A stretch of 64,000 nt of DNA from Ga0077548 sp035440445 (GTDB taxonomy: Bacteria > Pseudomonadota > Alphaproteobacteria > Rhizobiales > Xanthobacteraceae): positions 1-64,000 of the forward strand of contig DAORMJ010000004.1 in NCBI GenBank assembly GCA_035440445.1. Direction: 5' to 3'. Positions 1 through 9,166 of the stretch are shown one piece after another (position 1 is the stretch's first letter; each line of letters starts with the position of its first letter). The notes below the pieces were generated by a model, which was not told the DNA's origin, searched no databases, and saw only the letters and a program-made list of their open reading frames with translations. Made by a program: the position numbers and the translations under genes.

Positions 1-1143
1 GGTCTGGACGCCGTGGTTGCCTCGACGCCGGAGAACGTGACTTATACGAGCGGATTCTGGGCCATGAGCCAGTGGATCCGCCGCGGTCCGCAAGCCTATG
101 TCCTTACACCGGCGGCAGATCCTTCCGACGCCGCGGTCATGGCAAGCACGGGCCTGATCGATCTTGCAGCCGATCCGGAAGTTTGGGTCAAGGACATTCG
201 CAGGTTCGGCAAGTTCATCGTCGACGCGACACCCGGCGCCACGCTCGATGCGCAGAACGCCCGTATGCAAGAACTCCTCGATCAAAAAGATTATGGGGAG
301 GCGGTGGTGGCGCTGGCGAGCGCGATCAAAGACCGCGGACTTCAGAAGTCGACCATTGGCGTCGATGAAATCGGCATTCTCCCCGAATACTGGGACAAGC
401 TCGCGGAACTCCTGCCGGATGCGAAACTGGTTCGGGCATCCAATGTGTTCCGCTACGCACGCGCCATCAAGACGCCGGAGGAAATCCGGCGGCTGCGCAA
501 ATCCGCGCAGATCGCGGACATGTCGATCACAGCCGCGCTCGACATCGCCCGCGCCGGCGGCACGGAAATGGACCTTGCGCGCGCATTCCACTGCAAGACC
601 ATCGAGGAAGGCGGGCTTCCCGTGCTCGGCTGCATCGGCGTCGGTGCGCGTGGCGCCATGACCAATGTGCAACCGAACGAAACCGTGATCAAAAACGGCG
701 AGATCATCCGCTTCGACGTCGGCGGGCGCTATCAGCATTACCGCGCGGATATTGCGCGCAACGGCGTCATCGGTGAACCCGATGCGAAAGCGGTGCGGTA
801 CCACAACGCAATCTGCGTCGGCATGTATAAGGCGATCGAGATGATCAAGCCCGGCGTGCGGGTGGCGGATGCGTTCGATGTCGCGGTGGAGGCCGTGCGT
901 CGCGAAGGCATTCCGCACTACCAGCGCAGCCACATCGGCCATGGCATCGGCCTCGATGGCTATGACGCGCCGAACATCGCGCCGTCCAACAACGAGGTGT
1001 TCGAGGAAGGCATGGTGATCTGCGTCGAGACCCCTTACTACGAAATGGGCTTCGCCGGATTGCAGGCGGAAGACACGCTCGTGGTGACGAAAGACGGCGT
1101 GGATTCCTTCATGCTAACCAACGCCAAGCTGCGTTTGCTTTGA
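1..1143 (+). CDS. M24 family metallopeptidase (Xaa-Pro aminopeptidase/creatinase-like), 5' end outside window
   Basis: The reading frame is open from the first base and the first visible residues (GLDAVVASTPENVTYTSG) already belong to the family's N-terminal domain, so the start lies upstream; 380 residues are visible. The C-terminal pita-bread domain shows the expected metal-ligand set in order: FDVGG, YRADIAR, HIGHGIGL, VICVETPYY and LQAEDT (two Asp, one His, two Glu). Members cleave Xaa-Pro peptides or hydrolyse small C-N bonds (creatinase, ectoine hydrolase); which applies here cannot be told. The stop overlaps the start of the next gene (TGATG), indicating translational coupling with the PLP enzyme, and the context is a small-molecule catabolic cluster, which favours a non-peptide substrate by inference. 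Confidence 0.85.
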   Translation, partial: GLDAVVASTPENVTYTSGFWAMSQWIRRGPQAYVLTPAADPSDAAVMASTGLIDLAADPEVWVKDIRRFGKFIVDATPGATLDAQNARMQELLDQKDYGEAVVALASAIKDRGLQKSTIGVDEIGILPEYWDKLAELLPDAKLVRASNVFRYARAIKTPEEIRRLRKSAQIADMSITAALDIARAGGTEMDLARAFHCKTIEEGGLPVLGCIGVGARGAMTNVQPNETVIKNGEIIRFDVGGRYQHYRADIARNGVIGEPDAKAVRYHNAICVGMYKAIEMIKPGVRVADAFDVAVEAVRREGIPHYQRSHIGHGIGLDGYDAPNIAPSNNEVFEEGMVICVETPYYEMGFAGLQAEDTLVVTKDGVDSFMLTNAKLRLL

Positions 1144-2405
1144 TGGCACGGGTTCTCGGTTTCGAGTGCGTACGATGCGGCGGCCGTTTCCCGGCCGACC
1201 ACTATGATCGCGACTGCCCGGCTTGCCGCCCGGAAGTGCGGAGCAATCTCGTCGTCGTTTATGAAGACGAGATCAGAAAGCCGCGCCCGAAACCCGCTGC
1301 CGGCACGCCCTGGACGCTCTGGCGTTATGGCGACGTGCTTCCGGTCTCGGCGGAGGAGGCCGTCTCGCTCGGCGAGGGCGGCAGTCCGCTGCACAAGCTC
1401 GATACCGTCGCCGGCGAACTCGGTATCTCCGGTCTTTACGGCAAGGACGAGAGCCGCAATCCGACCTGGTCGTTCAAGGACCGGCTCGCCTGTCTTGCGG
1501 TCTCCTCGGCGAAGAAACTCGGCGCGAAGGTGATCGTGTCGAGTTCATCCGGCAATGCCGGTGCTGCGGCCGCGGCCTATGCAAGCAAGGCCAAGATTCC
1601 CTGCGTCATCTTCACGTTCAAGGGCACCAGCGGTCCCATGCTGCACCAGATGCGCGCTTACGGCGCGCAGGTGATCGCGGTCGAAAACAAGAAAGACCGC
1701 TGGACGCTGATGGAACATGCCGTCCGCAACTTCGGATGGTTTCCGACCTCGCCGTTCTTCGGTCCCGTGGTCGGCAGCAATCCCTTCGGCATCGAAGGCT
1801 ATAAGACGCTCGCCTATGAGATCGTCGAGCAGCTCGGCTGGCGCGTGCCGGACTGGTGCGTGCTTCCGGTCTGTTATGGCGATGCGCTGGTCGGCATGTG
1901 GCGCGGTTTCGAGGATATGCGCGCATTCGGCTGGATCGATCGCATGCCGAGATTCGTCGCGGCCGAAGTCTATGGCTCGCTCGAAGCGGCAATGGCGACG
2001 AATGCATCTGCGCCGAGCGACATGCCGAAAGGCCACGACACCGTCGCGGTCTCGATCGGCGCGACGCAGGCAACCCATCAGGCGCTCGATATCCTGCGCC
2101 GGTCCAACGGGGTCGCCGTCACGGCCAGCAACGACGAAATGATGCGCTGGCAGGCGCGGCTTGCGTCGAAGGAAGGGCTCTATATAGAGCCGTCTTCGGC
2201 GGCTACGCTGGTGGCAGTCGAAAAGCTGAAGCAAAAAGGCGTCATGCAGGCCGGCGATACGGTCGTGAACCTGCTCACGGCGAGCGGCCTGAAAGACACC
2301 GCAGTTACCGCGAAGTATCAGGACGATCTCGTGCTGGTGCCGGCGGATTTCGACGAAGCCATACGGGCATTGGCCGCACGCGGCATCTTCCCGTCGGCGA
2401 GGTGA
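1143..2405 (+). CDS. Threonine synthase-like PLP-dependent enzyme
   Basis: A 420-residue fold-type II PLP enzyme. The N-terminus has a small zinc-ribbon-like segment (CVRCGG then CPAC), as in long threonine synthase-like proteins. PTWSFKDR holds the expected PLP Lys, and SSSGNAGAAAAAYA is the phosphate/Asn loop. The family covers threonine synthase, threonine dehydratase and beta-eliminating lyases. There are no other threonine genes nearby, so a lyase or deaminase role in the surrounding catabolic cluster is more likely than amino acid synthesis (inference). The ATG at 1143 is used because it overlaps the preceding stop; a TTG directly before it is an alternative. A 2-aminoacrylate-type product would fit the RidA gene farther downstream. 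Confidence 0.8.
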   Translation: MARVLGFECVRCGGRFPADHYDRDCPACRPEVRSNLVVVYEDEIRKPRPKPAAGTPWTLWRYGDVLPVSAEEAVSLGEGGSPLHKLDTVAGELGISGLYGKDESRNPTWSFKDRLACLAVSSAKKLGAKVIVSSSSGNAGAAAAAYASKAKIPCVIFTFKGTSGPMLHQMRAYGAQVIAVENKKDRWTLMEHAVRNFGWFPTSPFFGPVVGSNPFGIEGYKTLAYEIVEQLGWRVPDWCVLPVCYGDALVGMWRGFEDMRAFGWIDRMPRFVAAEVYGSLEAAMATNASAPSDMPKGHDTVAVSIGATQATHQALDILRRSNGVAVTASNDEMMRWQARLASKEGLYIEPSSAATLVAVEKLKQKGVMQAGDTVVNLLTASGLKDTAVTAKYQDDLVLVPADFDEAIRALAARGIFPSAR

Positions 2406-2491
2406 GTTTTGTTTTCGCGGAACCCTTGCGGCGGGAAGGCGTGCCACGGCCATGACGGCCGGGCCGCGCTGCCTGTGAAAGGGTAAGAGTC

Positions 2492-4765
2492 ATGTCTGAT
2501 CGTGTGTCTGCGCCCAACCCCGATCACCTCGAGAAGGTGACGGGCCGCGCGGAATACATCACGGATATCGAAGTGCCCGGGATGCTGCATGGCAAGATCC
2601 TGCGCAGCACCGTGCCGCATGCGATCATCAAGAGCATCGATGCGTCCGCCGCACTCGCGATGCCCGGCGTCGTCGCTGTACTGACGGGCGCNNNNNNNNN
2701 NATCGCCGGGCTCAACAATCACTGGGGTCTGTTTCTCAAAGACCGGCCGGTGATCGCGATCGACCGCGTGCGCTATGTCGGTGAGCCGGTCGCGATGGTG
2801 GCGGCAGAGGACGAGCGCACGGCGGAAGAAGCGCTCGACGCGATTCTAGTCGATTACGACATGCTGCCTTTCGTGACGGATGCGGCCGAAGCGATGGCGG
2901 CGGATGCGCCGCTCGTCCACGACAATCACGAGACCATCAAGGACTTCTATTTCAAGGGCGAGGCGAAGCCGGTAGCGGGAAGCAATATCTTCCAGCGCTA
3001 CGCCTATGAGCAGGGCGACACCGCGAAGGCTTTCGCGGACGCCGATCGCACTTTCGACAGCACTTACGAATTCCCGATGGTGTTTCACTACGCGATGGAG
3101 CCCCATTGCGTGATCGCGTCATTTCACGGCGACAGCCTGACGGTGTGGAGCTGCGGCCAGTCGCCGACGGCCGTGCAGAAAGTGCTTTCGCGCGTGTTCG
3201 AGATGCCGCTCGCGCGTATCCGCGTGATCTCGCCGAATATCGGTGGCGGGTTCGGCGGCAAAGCCTCGGTGAAGATCGATCCACTGGTTGCGGCACTTGC
3301 CTGGAAGCTGCGCCGGCCGGTGCGTGTCTGTCTTTCGATTTCGGAATCCATGCTGACCGCGCGGCGGCTCAGTGCGAGCGTTCATGTCCGCACGGCGGTG
3401 CGAAACGATGGCACGCTCTTAGCCAAGTCCGTGCGCGTGGTGATGAACGGTGGCGCTTACGCCGACACCGGCCCCGCGGTTGCGGTGAAGGCCGCGAACC
3501 GCGCAATCGGGCCTTACCGGATTCCGAACCTGAGCCTCGAAAGCATCGCGGTCTATACCAATACAGTGCCGGGGGCGGCGTTTCGCTCCATCGGCGGTCC
3601 GCAGGCGGTGTGGGCGACGGAATCGCAGATGGACGAAATCGCGGAAGCGCTCGGCATTGATCCGCTCGAATTCCGCAACCGCAATATGCTCCGCCGCGGC
3701 GAGCATGTCCGCTCCGATCTCCGGCCCATCGACGTCGAGATGGGCGAGGCCATGGATATCGCAACGAAAGAGATGTCGCGGCTGAAAGCGCGCGACGGCG
3801 GCAACATCACGCACAGCGGCACCGCGCTCGGCATTTCCGATCCGGGCATCATGCCGGTGGCGTCCATCGTCATGCGGCTCAAGATCGACGGCTCGGTCGC
3901 GGTGGTTTCCAACAGCGTCGAGATCGGGCAGGGCGTTCGCGCCGTGCTGCGCACGCTTGCCTCCGAACAGCTCAACCAGCACGTCGAAGCTATCGATGTG
4001 TTGACGCCGGATACGGCGATTGCGCCTTATGACTGGGGCACCGGCGCAAGCCGCTCCTCGCTGATGATGGGCCTCGCCATCGAAGACGCCGCGCGGGACA
4101 TTCGTGAACAGGTTGCGGAGATCGCGGCCATCGTGTTCTCCGCCGATCCGGCAGCCGTCCAGCTTTGCGAAGGCGGCATCCTGTTCGGCAACGAGAAGAA
4201 GACCTTCAGCGAACTGCTGCACGCCTATTACGGGATCGACAGCGGCGAGATTGTCGGTGTCGGCCGCGTTTCGCCCCATTCGGGTGGCGGCCGCTTCATT
4301 CAGGCGCCGCTGTTCTGGGAAACCGCGGCGGGACAATGCGCGATCGAGGTGGATGAGGACACGGGCGAGATCAAGGTTCGTCACTATGTCAGCGTCGCCG
4401 ATGTCGGCCGCGTGCTGAACCGCGCCGGGGCGGAAGGGCAGGACGAGGGCGCGACCATCATGGGGCTCGGACATACCTTGAGCGAAGAGCTCGTCTATCA
4501 GGATGGCCAGCCGATCAACGCGACCATGATCGACTATCACGTGCCGACGATCGACCAAGCACCGGAGAATTTCGTCACCGTGCTGATCGAAAGCGGCACG
4601 GGGCCGGGACCGGGCGGCATGCGCGGCATGGGCGAGGGCGCGATCCTGCCGGTTGCGCCCGCAATCGCCAATGCATTGGCCGCCGGATATGGCGCGCGAA
4701 TTCGCGAACTACCGCTGACGCCCGAGCGCGTGTGGCGGGCGATCCGCGAGAAGAAGGGTAGCTGA
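2492..4765 (+). CDS. Xanthine dehydrogenase family molybdopterin-binding (large) subunit
   Basis: 757 codons for the Mo-cofactor subunit of a molybdenum hydroxylase, which hydroxylates a carbon with water and passes electrons to 2Fe-2S and FAD. Visible are the N-terminal KVTGRAEYITDI segment, the molybdopterin-binding stretch NIGGGFGGK, GAAFRSIGGPQAVWA, and the C-terminal GMRGMGEGAILP with the catalytic Glu. The active-site loop lacks the Cys-containing AYxCSFR signature of true (form I) CO dehydrogenase, so the substrate is probably an organic heterocycle or aldehyde. Ten Ns (2692-2701) sit in codons 67-70; the frame is kept across them. Followed at 2-base spacing by the CoxG-like gene and by the FAD and 2Fe-2S subunits. 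Mo cofactor insertion genes are not in the window. Confidence 0.9.
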   Translation: MSDRVSAPNPDHLEKVTGRAEYITDIEVPGMLHGKILRSTVPHAIIKSIDASAALAMPGVVAVLTGXXXXIAGLNNHWGLFLKDRPVIAIDRVRYVGEPVAMVAAEDERTAEEALDAILVDYDMLPFVTDAAEAMAADAPLVHDNHETIKDFYFKGEAKPVAGSNIFQRYAYEQGDTAKAFADADRTFDSTYEFPMVFHYAMEPHCVIASFHGDSLTVWSCGQSPTAVQKVLSRVFEMPLARIRVISPNIGGGFGGKASVKIDPLVAALAWKLRRPVRVCLSISESMLTARRLSASVHVRTAVRNDGTLLAKSVRVVMNGGAYADTGPAVAVKAANRAIGPYRIPNLSLESIAVYTNTVPGAAFRSIGGPQAVWATESQMDEIAEALGIDPLEFRNRNMLRRGEHVRSDLRPIDVEMGEAMDIATKEMSRLKARDGGNITHSGTALGISDPGIMPVASIVMRLKIDGSVAVVSNSVEIGQGVRAVLRTLASEQLNQHVEAIDVLTPDTAIAPYDWGTGASRSSLMMGLAIEDAARDIREQVAEIAAIVFSADPAAVQLCEGGILFGNEKKTFSELLHAYYGIDSGEIVGVGRVSPHSGGGRFIQAPLFWETAAGQCAIEVDEDTGEIKVRHYVSVADVGRVLNRAGAEGQDEGATIMGLGHTLSEELVYQDGQPINATMIDYHVPTIDQAPENFVTVLIESGTGPGPGGMRGMGEGAILPVAPAIANALAAGYGARIRELPLTPERVWRAIREKKGS
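2692..2701. other. Ten-N assembly gap inside the Mo hydroxylase large subunit gene
   Basis: Ten consecutive Ns. The codons read GCN NNN NNN NNN ATC, so the flanking frame is preserved and the protein aligns naturally through LTGA-xxx-IAGLNNHWG. The gap is therefore probably at or close to its true length, and the gene is likely intact in the organism. Confidence 0.95.
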
Positions 4766-4767
4766 CG

Positions 4768-5220
4768 ATGGATTTCAGTTTCGAAACGGTTCTGCCGACC
4801 CCGCCTGAGCGGGTTTGGACTTTCATCATCGACATCGAGCGCATGGCCGCCTGTATTCCGGGCTGCGAACGGATCGAAGCGCAGGAAGTGCTGAAGTCTT
4901 ACAGCGCGGTGATGAAGCAGAAGATCGGGCCGTTCAAACTGGAAGTGCCCGCGCAGATTTCGGTCGACTCCTACGAAGAGCCTTCCTTCGTCAATGCGAC
5001 CGCGACCGGCAAGGACAAGTTCACCGGCACCACGCTCTCGGTGGCGCTGCGCGTGAATGTCGAGCCGGTGGAGGCCGCGTCGAGCAAGTTCACGGTCAAT
5101 GCCGAACTCAACGTGGCGGGACGGCTCGCCTCGCTCGGCTATTCGGTCATCAAGAAGAAGGCGGAAGAGAACTTCGTCGAGTTCGAACGCCGCATCAAAG
5201 AACAACTCGTGCAGGTCTGA
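4768..5220 (+). CDS. CoxG-like SRPBCC family protein
   Basis: 150 residues beginning MDFSFETVLPTPPERVW, typical of the CoxG/SRPBCC (START-like) fold. In Mo hydroxylase operons such proteins are linked to recruiting the enzyme to the membrane or to assembly. The segments DIERMAACIPGCE and AELNVAGRLASLGYSVIKKKAEE match the family layout. No catalytic residues are expected. It starts 2 bases after the large subunit stop and ends 1 base before the GTG start of the FAD subunit, so it is part of one transcript with the hydroxylase. Conventional order large-G-FAD-2Fe2S supports a dedicated assembly role. Confidence 0.82.
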   Translation: MDFSFETVLPTPPERVWTFIIDIERMAACIPGCERIEAQEVLKSYSAVMKQKIGPFKLEVPAQISVDSYEEPSFVNATATGKDKFTGTTLSVALRVNVEPVEAASSKFTVNAELNVAGRLASLGYSVIKKKAEENFVEFERRIKEQLVQV

Positions 5221-5221
5221 C

Positions 5222-6103
5222 GTGTTTCTCGCGCCCTTCAAGCATCACCGGCCGGCGGAATTGAACGCCGTGTTCGACCTTCTCGCCAAGCACGGCGACG
5301 AGGCCGCGGTCTATGCCGGTGGCACCGAGCTTCTGCTCGCGCTGAAGGCGCGCGTGCTGCGCTACGAGCATCTGGTCGACCTGAAGCGCGTGCGCGAATT
5401 TTCCGGGATCAAAGTTGAGGGCAGCGAGGTCGTGATCGGCGCGCTTGCGACCCATCATGAAATCGCGAACAGCGCGATCGTCCGGCAGCATGTTCCGGCC
5501 TATGCCGCATTGAGCGACGGCATCGCCAATATACGCGTCCGCTCGGCGGGCACGCTTGCGGGCAATCTCAGTTTCTCCGAGCCGCATTCGGATCCGCCGT
5601 CGCTGCTTGCGGCGATGGGAGCTTCGGTCACGCTGGTGTCGCCGGAAGGCAGGCGTTCGGTGCCGGTTGCCGAATTCATCGTCGGCGAGTTCACGACCGT
5701 GCGCAACGAGGACGAACTGATCGCAGAAATCCGGATTCCCTTTACGCAGAAGGGCGCGGGCTTTCGCTACCTGAAGTTCGGTCATCTCGAGCGGCCCGCC
5801 GTCGGCGCGTCGGCGGGTTGTGTCACGCGCGACGGGCGGACGAGCTATCGGCTCTGGTTAGGGGCGATCGGCGATCATCCCATTCATGTGCGTGAAGTCG
5901 AGGATGCGATCGAGGGCGTGCCTGTTTCGGCGCTGCCCGACATGCTGCCTGGACTTGTCACAGACTTCGCATCGAAGATCTCAGCAACCAGCGATCTGCA
6001 TGGCAGTGCCGACTACAAGCAGCATCTGGCGGGTGTCTTGTTGCAGCGCGCGCTTGCGGCGGCCGCGGCCAGTGCATCCGGGGAAAGGCAATCGCATGCT
6101 TGA
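5222..6103 (+). CDS. Mo hydroxylase FAD-binding (medium) subunit
   Basis: 293 residues. FAD-binding motifs are visible: AVYAGGTELLLALKAR near residue 29, and NIRVRSAGTLAGNLSFSEPHSDPPSLLAA, where the family has TIGGNxxxADPxSD. The GTG at 5222 lies directly after the CoxG-like stop and gives the expected start FLAPFKHHRPAEL; the frame is open further upstream but that would overlap the preceding gene. It transfers electrons from the 2Fe-2S subunit to an acceptor. The 3' end overlaps the 2Fe-2S gene by 8 bases. Confidence 0.88.
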   Translation: MFLAPFKHHRPAELNAVFDLLAKHGDEAAVYAGGTELLLALKARVLRYEHLVDLKRVREFSGIKVEGSEVVIGALATHHEIANSAIVRQHVPAYAALSDGIANIRVRSAGTLAGNLSFSEPHSDPPSLLAAMGASVTLVSPEGRRSVPVAEFIVGEFTTVRNEDELIAEIRIPFTQKGAGFRYLKFGHLERPAVGASAGCVTRDGRTSYRLWLGAIGDHPIHVREVEDAIEGVPVSALPDMLPGLVTDFASKISATSDLHGSADYKQHLAGVLLQRALAAAAASASGERQSHA

Positions 6104-6557
6104 TCCGCAAACCGTTTCCTTCACGCTGAACGGCAGCCCGACCGAGATCACGATCGATGCGTCGGAGTTGCTGGTCGATGTGCTGCGCGAGCGCTGCAAG
6201 CTCAAGGGTGCGAAGCGTTCCTGCGACGTCGAAGTCTGCGGTGCCTGCACCGTGCTCGCGGATGGATTGCCGGTCAGCAGTTGCACGACGCTTGCCGTCG
6301 ACGTCGATGGAAAGTCGATCACGACGGTCGAGGGGCTCGCGCAGGACGGCAAGCTCAGTCGCGTGCAGCAGGCTTTCGTCGATCACGCAGCGATGCAATG
6401 CGGCTTCTGCACCTCCGGCATGGTGCTCGCGACCACGGCACTTCTGGAGCAGAAGCCTTCGGCAACGGAAGAAGAAATCCGGCATTTCCTGCGCGGCAAT
6501 ATCTGCCGCTGCACCGGCTACGTGAAAATTCTGGAAGCGGTGAAAAGCCTTGTTTGA
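6096..6557 (+). CDS. Mo hydroxylase 2Fe-2S (small) subunit
   Basis: 153 residues with two ferredoxin-type cluster motifs. The N-terminal plant-type cluster is SCDVEVCGACTV with a fourth Cys in SSC. The C-terminal cluster is CGFCTSGM plus CRCTGY. ATG at 6096 has GGGAAAGG upstream and yields MLDPQTVSFTLNG. The first motif reads C-x4-C-x2-C, as in the family. It relays electrons between the Mo centre and FAD. It overlaps the FAD subunit gene by 8 bases and the following LLM gene by 8 bases. Confidence 0.9.
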   Translation: MLDPQTVSFTLNGSPTEITIDASELLVDVLRERCKLKGAKRSCDVEVCGACTVLADGLPVSSCTTLAVDVDGKSITTVEGLAQDGKLSRVQQAFVDHAAMQCGFCTSGMVLATTALLEQKPSATEEEIRHFLRGNICRCTGYVKILEAVKSLV

Positions 6558-7509
6558 TCTTTCGGTATCTTCCGACGGGCGCGATACGCCGGAGCAGTTT
6601 CTCGAGAAGCTCGAGATTGCGGAGCGCTCCGGCGCGCGTTCGCTCTGGATCGCGAACCATCTGTTTCTGCGCGATCCGGTGTCGCTTGCGGCCATGTCGC
6701 TGACGCGGACCAGCAAAATTCAGGTCGCGCTGATGGCGGTGAGCCCCTTCACCGTGCATCCGGTGCAGACGGTGATGGCGGCGGCGACGCTCGACGAACT
6801 GTTTCCGGGGCGCGTGACGCTCTGCTTCGGGGTCGGCGCGCCGGCGGACTTGAAGGCGCTTTCGATCGACGGATCGAAGCCGCTGAAAGCCATGCGCGAG
6901 ACGCTGAAGATTTCCCGCGCGCTGCTTGCGGGCGAAACGGTTTCCTATCAGGGCGCGCATTACAGCGTATCCTCGCGTTCGCTGGTCACGGGTCCGCGCA
7001 ACGTGCCGATCATGCTTGCGGCGTCGGGGCCGGGAATGCTGGAACTCGCAGGCGCGGAAGCCGATGGCGTGTTGATCAGCGCCGGTGCATCGGTCCCGTT
7101 CGTCGAGCAGACGCTCGATCATGTTCGCCGCGGCGCGAAGGGCCGGAAAGTCCGCGCGCATGGGCTCGTGTATTCGTCGATCGGCGAGAACGAGCGCGAA
7201 GCAAATGACCGCCTGCGACGCGTGCTCGCGATCCTGCTGCGCGGTCCGCACCACAAGCCCAATCTCGATGCGGCCGGCAGCGTGCTCGATCAGGCCGCGC
7301 TCAACAGCGCGGTGCTCGCGAATGACTGGGATGCCGCGCAGGCGCTGATCACGGACGAGATCGTGCGGCGTCATGCTGCGAGCGGAACGCCGGCGCAACT
7401 GCGCGAACGTTTCGACATGTACCAAAAGGCCGGGCTCGACGAGATCGTGATCGCAGGCGTGCGCGATGCGAGCCAGGTTTCCGGAATTCTGCACATCAAA
7501 GGGAGTTAG
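6550..7509 (+). CDS. LLM class (luciferase-like) flavin/F420-dependent oxidoreductase
   Basis: 319 residues, TTG start overlapping the previous gene by 8 bases. The bacterial luciferase-like TIM barrel is recognisable from RSLWIANHLFLRDP, VALMAVSPFTVHPVQTVM, LDELFPGRVTLCFGVGAP and VPIMLAASGPGMLELAG. This resembles the branch that includes methylene-tetrahydromethanopterin reductase and F420-dependent glucose-6-phosphate dehydrogenase. Such enzymes use F420 or FMN. Co-location with five F420 biosynthesis genes supports F420, but cofactor choice is not decidable from motifs. One of two unequal LLM paralogues in tandem. Confidence 0.82.
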   Translation: MFDLSVSSDGRDTPEQFLEKLEIAERSGARSLWIANHLFLRDPVSLAAMSLTRTSKIQVALMAVSPFTVHPVQTVMAAATLDELFPGRVTLCFGVGAPADLKALSIDGSKPLKAMRETLKISRALLAGETVSYQGAHYSVSSRSLVTGPRNVPIMLAASGPGMLELAGAEADGVLISAGASVPFVEQTLDHVRRGAKGRKVRAHGLVYSSIGENEREANDRLRRVLAILLRGPHHKPNLDAAGSVLDQAALNSAVLANDWDAAQALITDEIVRRHAASGTPAQLRERFDMYQKAGLDEIVIAGVRDASQVSGILHIKGS

Positions 7510-7511
7510 CA

Positions 7512-8513
7512 ATGAAGTTCAGCGTATGCCTTTCGACCGGGTTCGAGGGCGTGATGTATCCGATCCCGTTTGCCACCGCCGAGGATTTCATCGAGCAGGG
7601 CAAACTTTGCGAGCGTCTGGGTTACGACTCGGTGTGGGGCAACGACCACATCACCACGCAGGATTACGTGCGTGACCTGTTTCCCGGCACGCCGCCGAAT
7701 TTCTACGAGCCCCTGATCGTGCTCGCGGCGATCGGCGCCGTCACGACCAAGCTCAAGCTCGGCACGGCCCTTTGCGTGCTGCCGATGCGCGATCCGGTTT
7801 ATCTCGCGAAGCAGGTCATCACGCTCGACCAGATGTCGAACGGGCGTTTCATTCTCGCCGTCGGCCTCGGCGCTTATCGCGAAGAGTTCCTGTCCTGGGG
7901 CGGATCGCGCGCGGCCAAGGCACGCCGCGGCGACATGATGGACGAGGGCCTGAAGTCGCTCGAAATGCTGTTTACCGAGAAGAGCGCGAGCTTCGAAGGA
8001 AAGTATTACTCCTTCAAGGACGTCGAGATGTTCCCGAAGAGCCGGGCGCAGCCGTTTCCGCTTTATATCGGCGGTCATAACCTCGAAGCCGTTGAGCGCG
8101 CGGCGCGTTACGGTCAAGGCTGGCTGCCGGGCTGGCGTCCGCTTGCCGAACTCGCGGAACGCATCACGAAGCTGAAATCGCGCGCGGCCGAGCTTGGTAG
8201 AAACCCGGCGGATATCGAGATCGCGCCGCAGTTCTCCGTCACGATCGACAAGACGATGGAAGCTGCCGAAAAGCGCTACATGGAAAGTGGCCTCGTCGCG
8301 CACCGCGTATCGCTCGCCTATACCGGCCGCGACCTCAGTCATCAGGTGATCGCGAACCTCGTCGGTTCGCCCGACGTGATCCTCGAGAAGGTCGCGAAGC
8401 TCAAAGCGATCGGCATCGATCATTGCAGCGCGCTGATGTTCCCGGCCAACAGCGTCAATGAAATGAACGATCAGATCGAGTGGTTCGCCAAAGACGTGAT
8501 GGCGAAAGTCTGA
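7512..8513 (+). CDS. LLM class flavin/F420-dependent oxidoreductase (second copy)
   Basis: 333 residues, ATG start 2 bases after the first LLM gene, in an AGGGAG context. Motifs: LGYDSVWGNDHITT, LKLGTALCVLPMRDPVYLAKQ, LDQMSNGRFILAVGLGAYREEF and PFPLYIGGHNLEAVERAARYGQGWLPG, all typical of the family. It is clearly diverged from the neighbour, so the two probably catalyse different steps rather than being a recent duplication. LLM proteins include F420-dependent reductases and FMNH2-dependent monooxygenases; the flavin-reductase-like gene immediately downstream would suit the second possibility. Confidence 0.84.
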   Translation: MKFSVCLSTGFEGVMYPIPFATAEDFIEQGKLCERLGYDSVWGNDHITTQDYVRDLFPGTPPNFYEPLIVLAAIGAVTTKLKLGTALCVLPMRDPVYLAKQVITLDQMSNGRFILAVGLGAYREEFLSWGGSRAAKARRGDMMDEGLKSLEMLFTEKSASFEGKYYSFKDVEMFPKSRAQPFPLYIGGHNLEAVERAARYGQGWLPGWRPLAELAERITKLKSRAAELGRNPADIEIAPQFSVTIDKTMEAAEKRYMESGLVAHRVSLAYTGRDLSHQVIANLVGSPDVILEKVAKLKAIGIDHCSALMFPANSVNEMNDQIEWFAKDVMAKV

Positions 8514-8527
8514 TCCCGGACGAGACA

Positions 8528-9139
8528 ATGGAGTTTCCGCCGGTGCAGACTTTCGATCACATCGATCTCGACGTGCTCTCGCGGGCGGATCGATACAAGG
8601 TCCTGACCGGCGCGGTGATCCCGCGGCCCATTGCCTTCGTCACGACGCTCGGACCGGGCGGCATCGTCAATGCCGCCCCGTTCAGCCAGTTCGTCATTCT
8701 TGCGGTGGACCCCGGGCTGCTCGCTTTTTCCATCGGCCCCAAGCCCGGCGGCCCCAAGGATACGCTGACGAACGTCAAGGCGCTGCCGGAGTTCGTGATC
8801 AACATGGTCCCGCAGGGCTGGGAAGAGATCGTGCAGGAGGCCAGCGAAGAACTGCCGCTGGAAATCAGCGAGGTCGAAAAGCTTGGGCTGAAGACGATGG
8901 CTTCCACGCATGTGCGCCCGCCGCGGCTCTCGGGCACGAAAATTCAGTTCGAATGCCGGCTCGAGCAGATCCTGCAATTCGGCGATGCGCCGAACAATTT
9001 CGTGGTCGGCCGCGTGGTCGCGATGCATGTCGAAAGCGGGCTGGCAAAAGACAGCAAAATCGATCCAAAATCCTATGCCCCCATCGCTCGCATCGGGGGC
9101 CGGAATTATGTACGGCTAGGCGACATCGTGAAGGTGTAA
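8528..9139 (+). CDS. Flavin reductase-like domain protein (split-barrel FMN-binding)
   Basis: 203 residues from the ATG at 8528. RYKVLTGAVIPRPIAFVTTL and IVNAAPFSQFVILAVDPGLLAFSI are the family's FMN-binding split-barrel signature. C-terminal GGRNYVRLGDIVKV also fits. Relatives reduce flavins for two-component monooxygenases or act on other substrates. Two candidate roles follow from context and are inferences: supplying reduced flavin to the adjacent LLM enzyme, or standing in for the missing dehydro-F420 reductase. Confidence 0.8.
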   Translation: MEFPPVQTFDHIDLDVLSRADRYKVLTGAVIPRPIAFVTTLGPGGIVNAAPFSQFVILAVDPGLLAFSIGPKPGGPKDTLTNVKALPEFVINMVPQGWEEIVQEASEELPLEISEVEKLGLKTMASTHVRPPRLSGTKIQFECRLEQILQFGDAPNNFVVGRVVAMHVESGLAKDSKIDPKSYAPIARIGGRNYVRLGDIVKV

Positions 9140-9166
9140 GACTGCGGGTTTGAGGAGCGCTTGCCC

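Noticed and set aside
3419..4558. A 379-codon open frame antisense to the Mo hydroxylase large subunit
   Set aside because: Arg/His/Asp-rich shadow translation typical of GC-rich antisense frames, with no recognisable motif.
2492..4765. Calling the Mo hydroxylase a CO dehydrogenase (coxL)
   Set aside because: The active-site loop lacks the Cys-containing AYxCSFR motif; only the general family can be supported.
6550..8513. The two LLM genes as alkanesulfonate monooxygenase (ssuD) with its flavin reductase
   Set aside because: No ssuABC or sulfur-starvation genes are nearby; sequence blocks resemble the F420/mer-like branch and F420 genes surround them.
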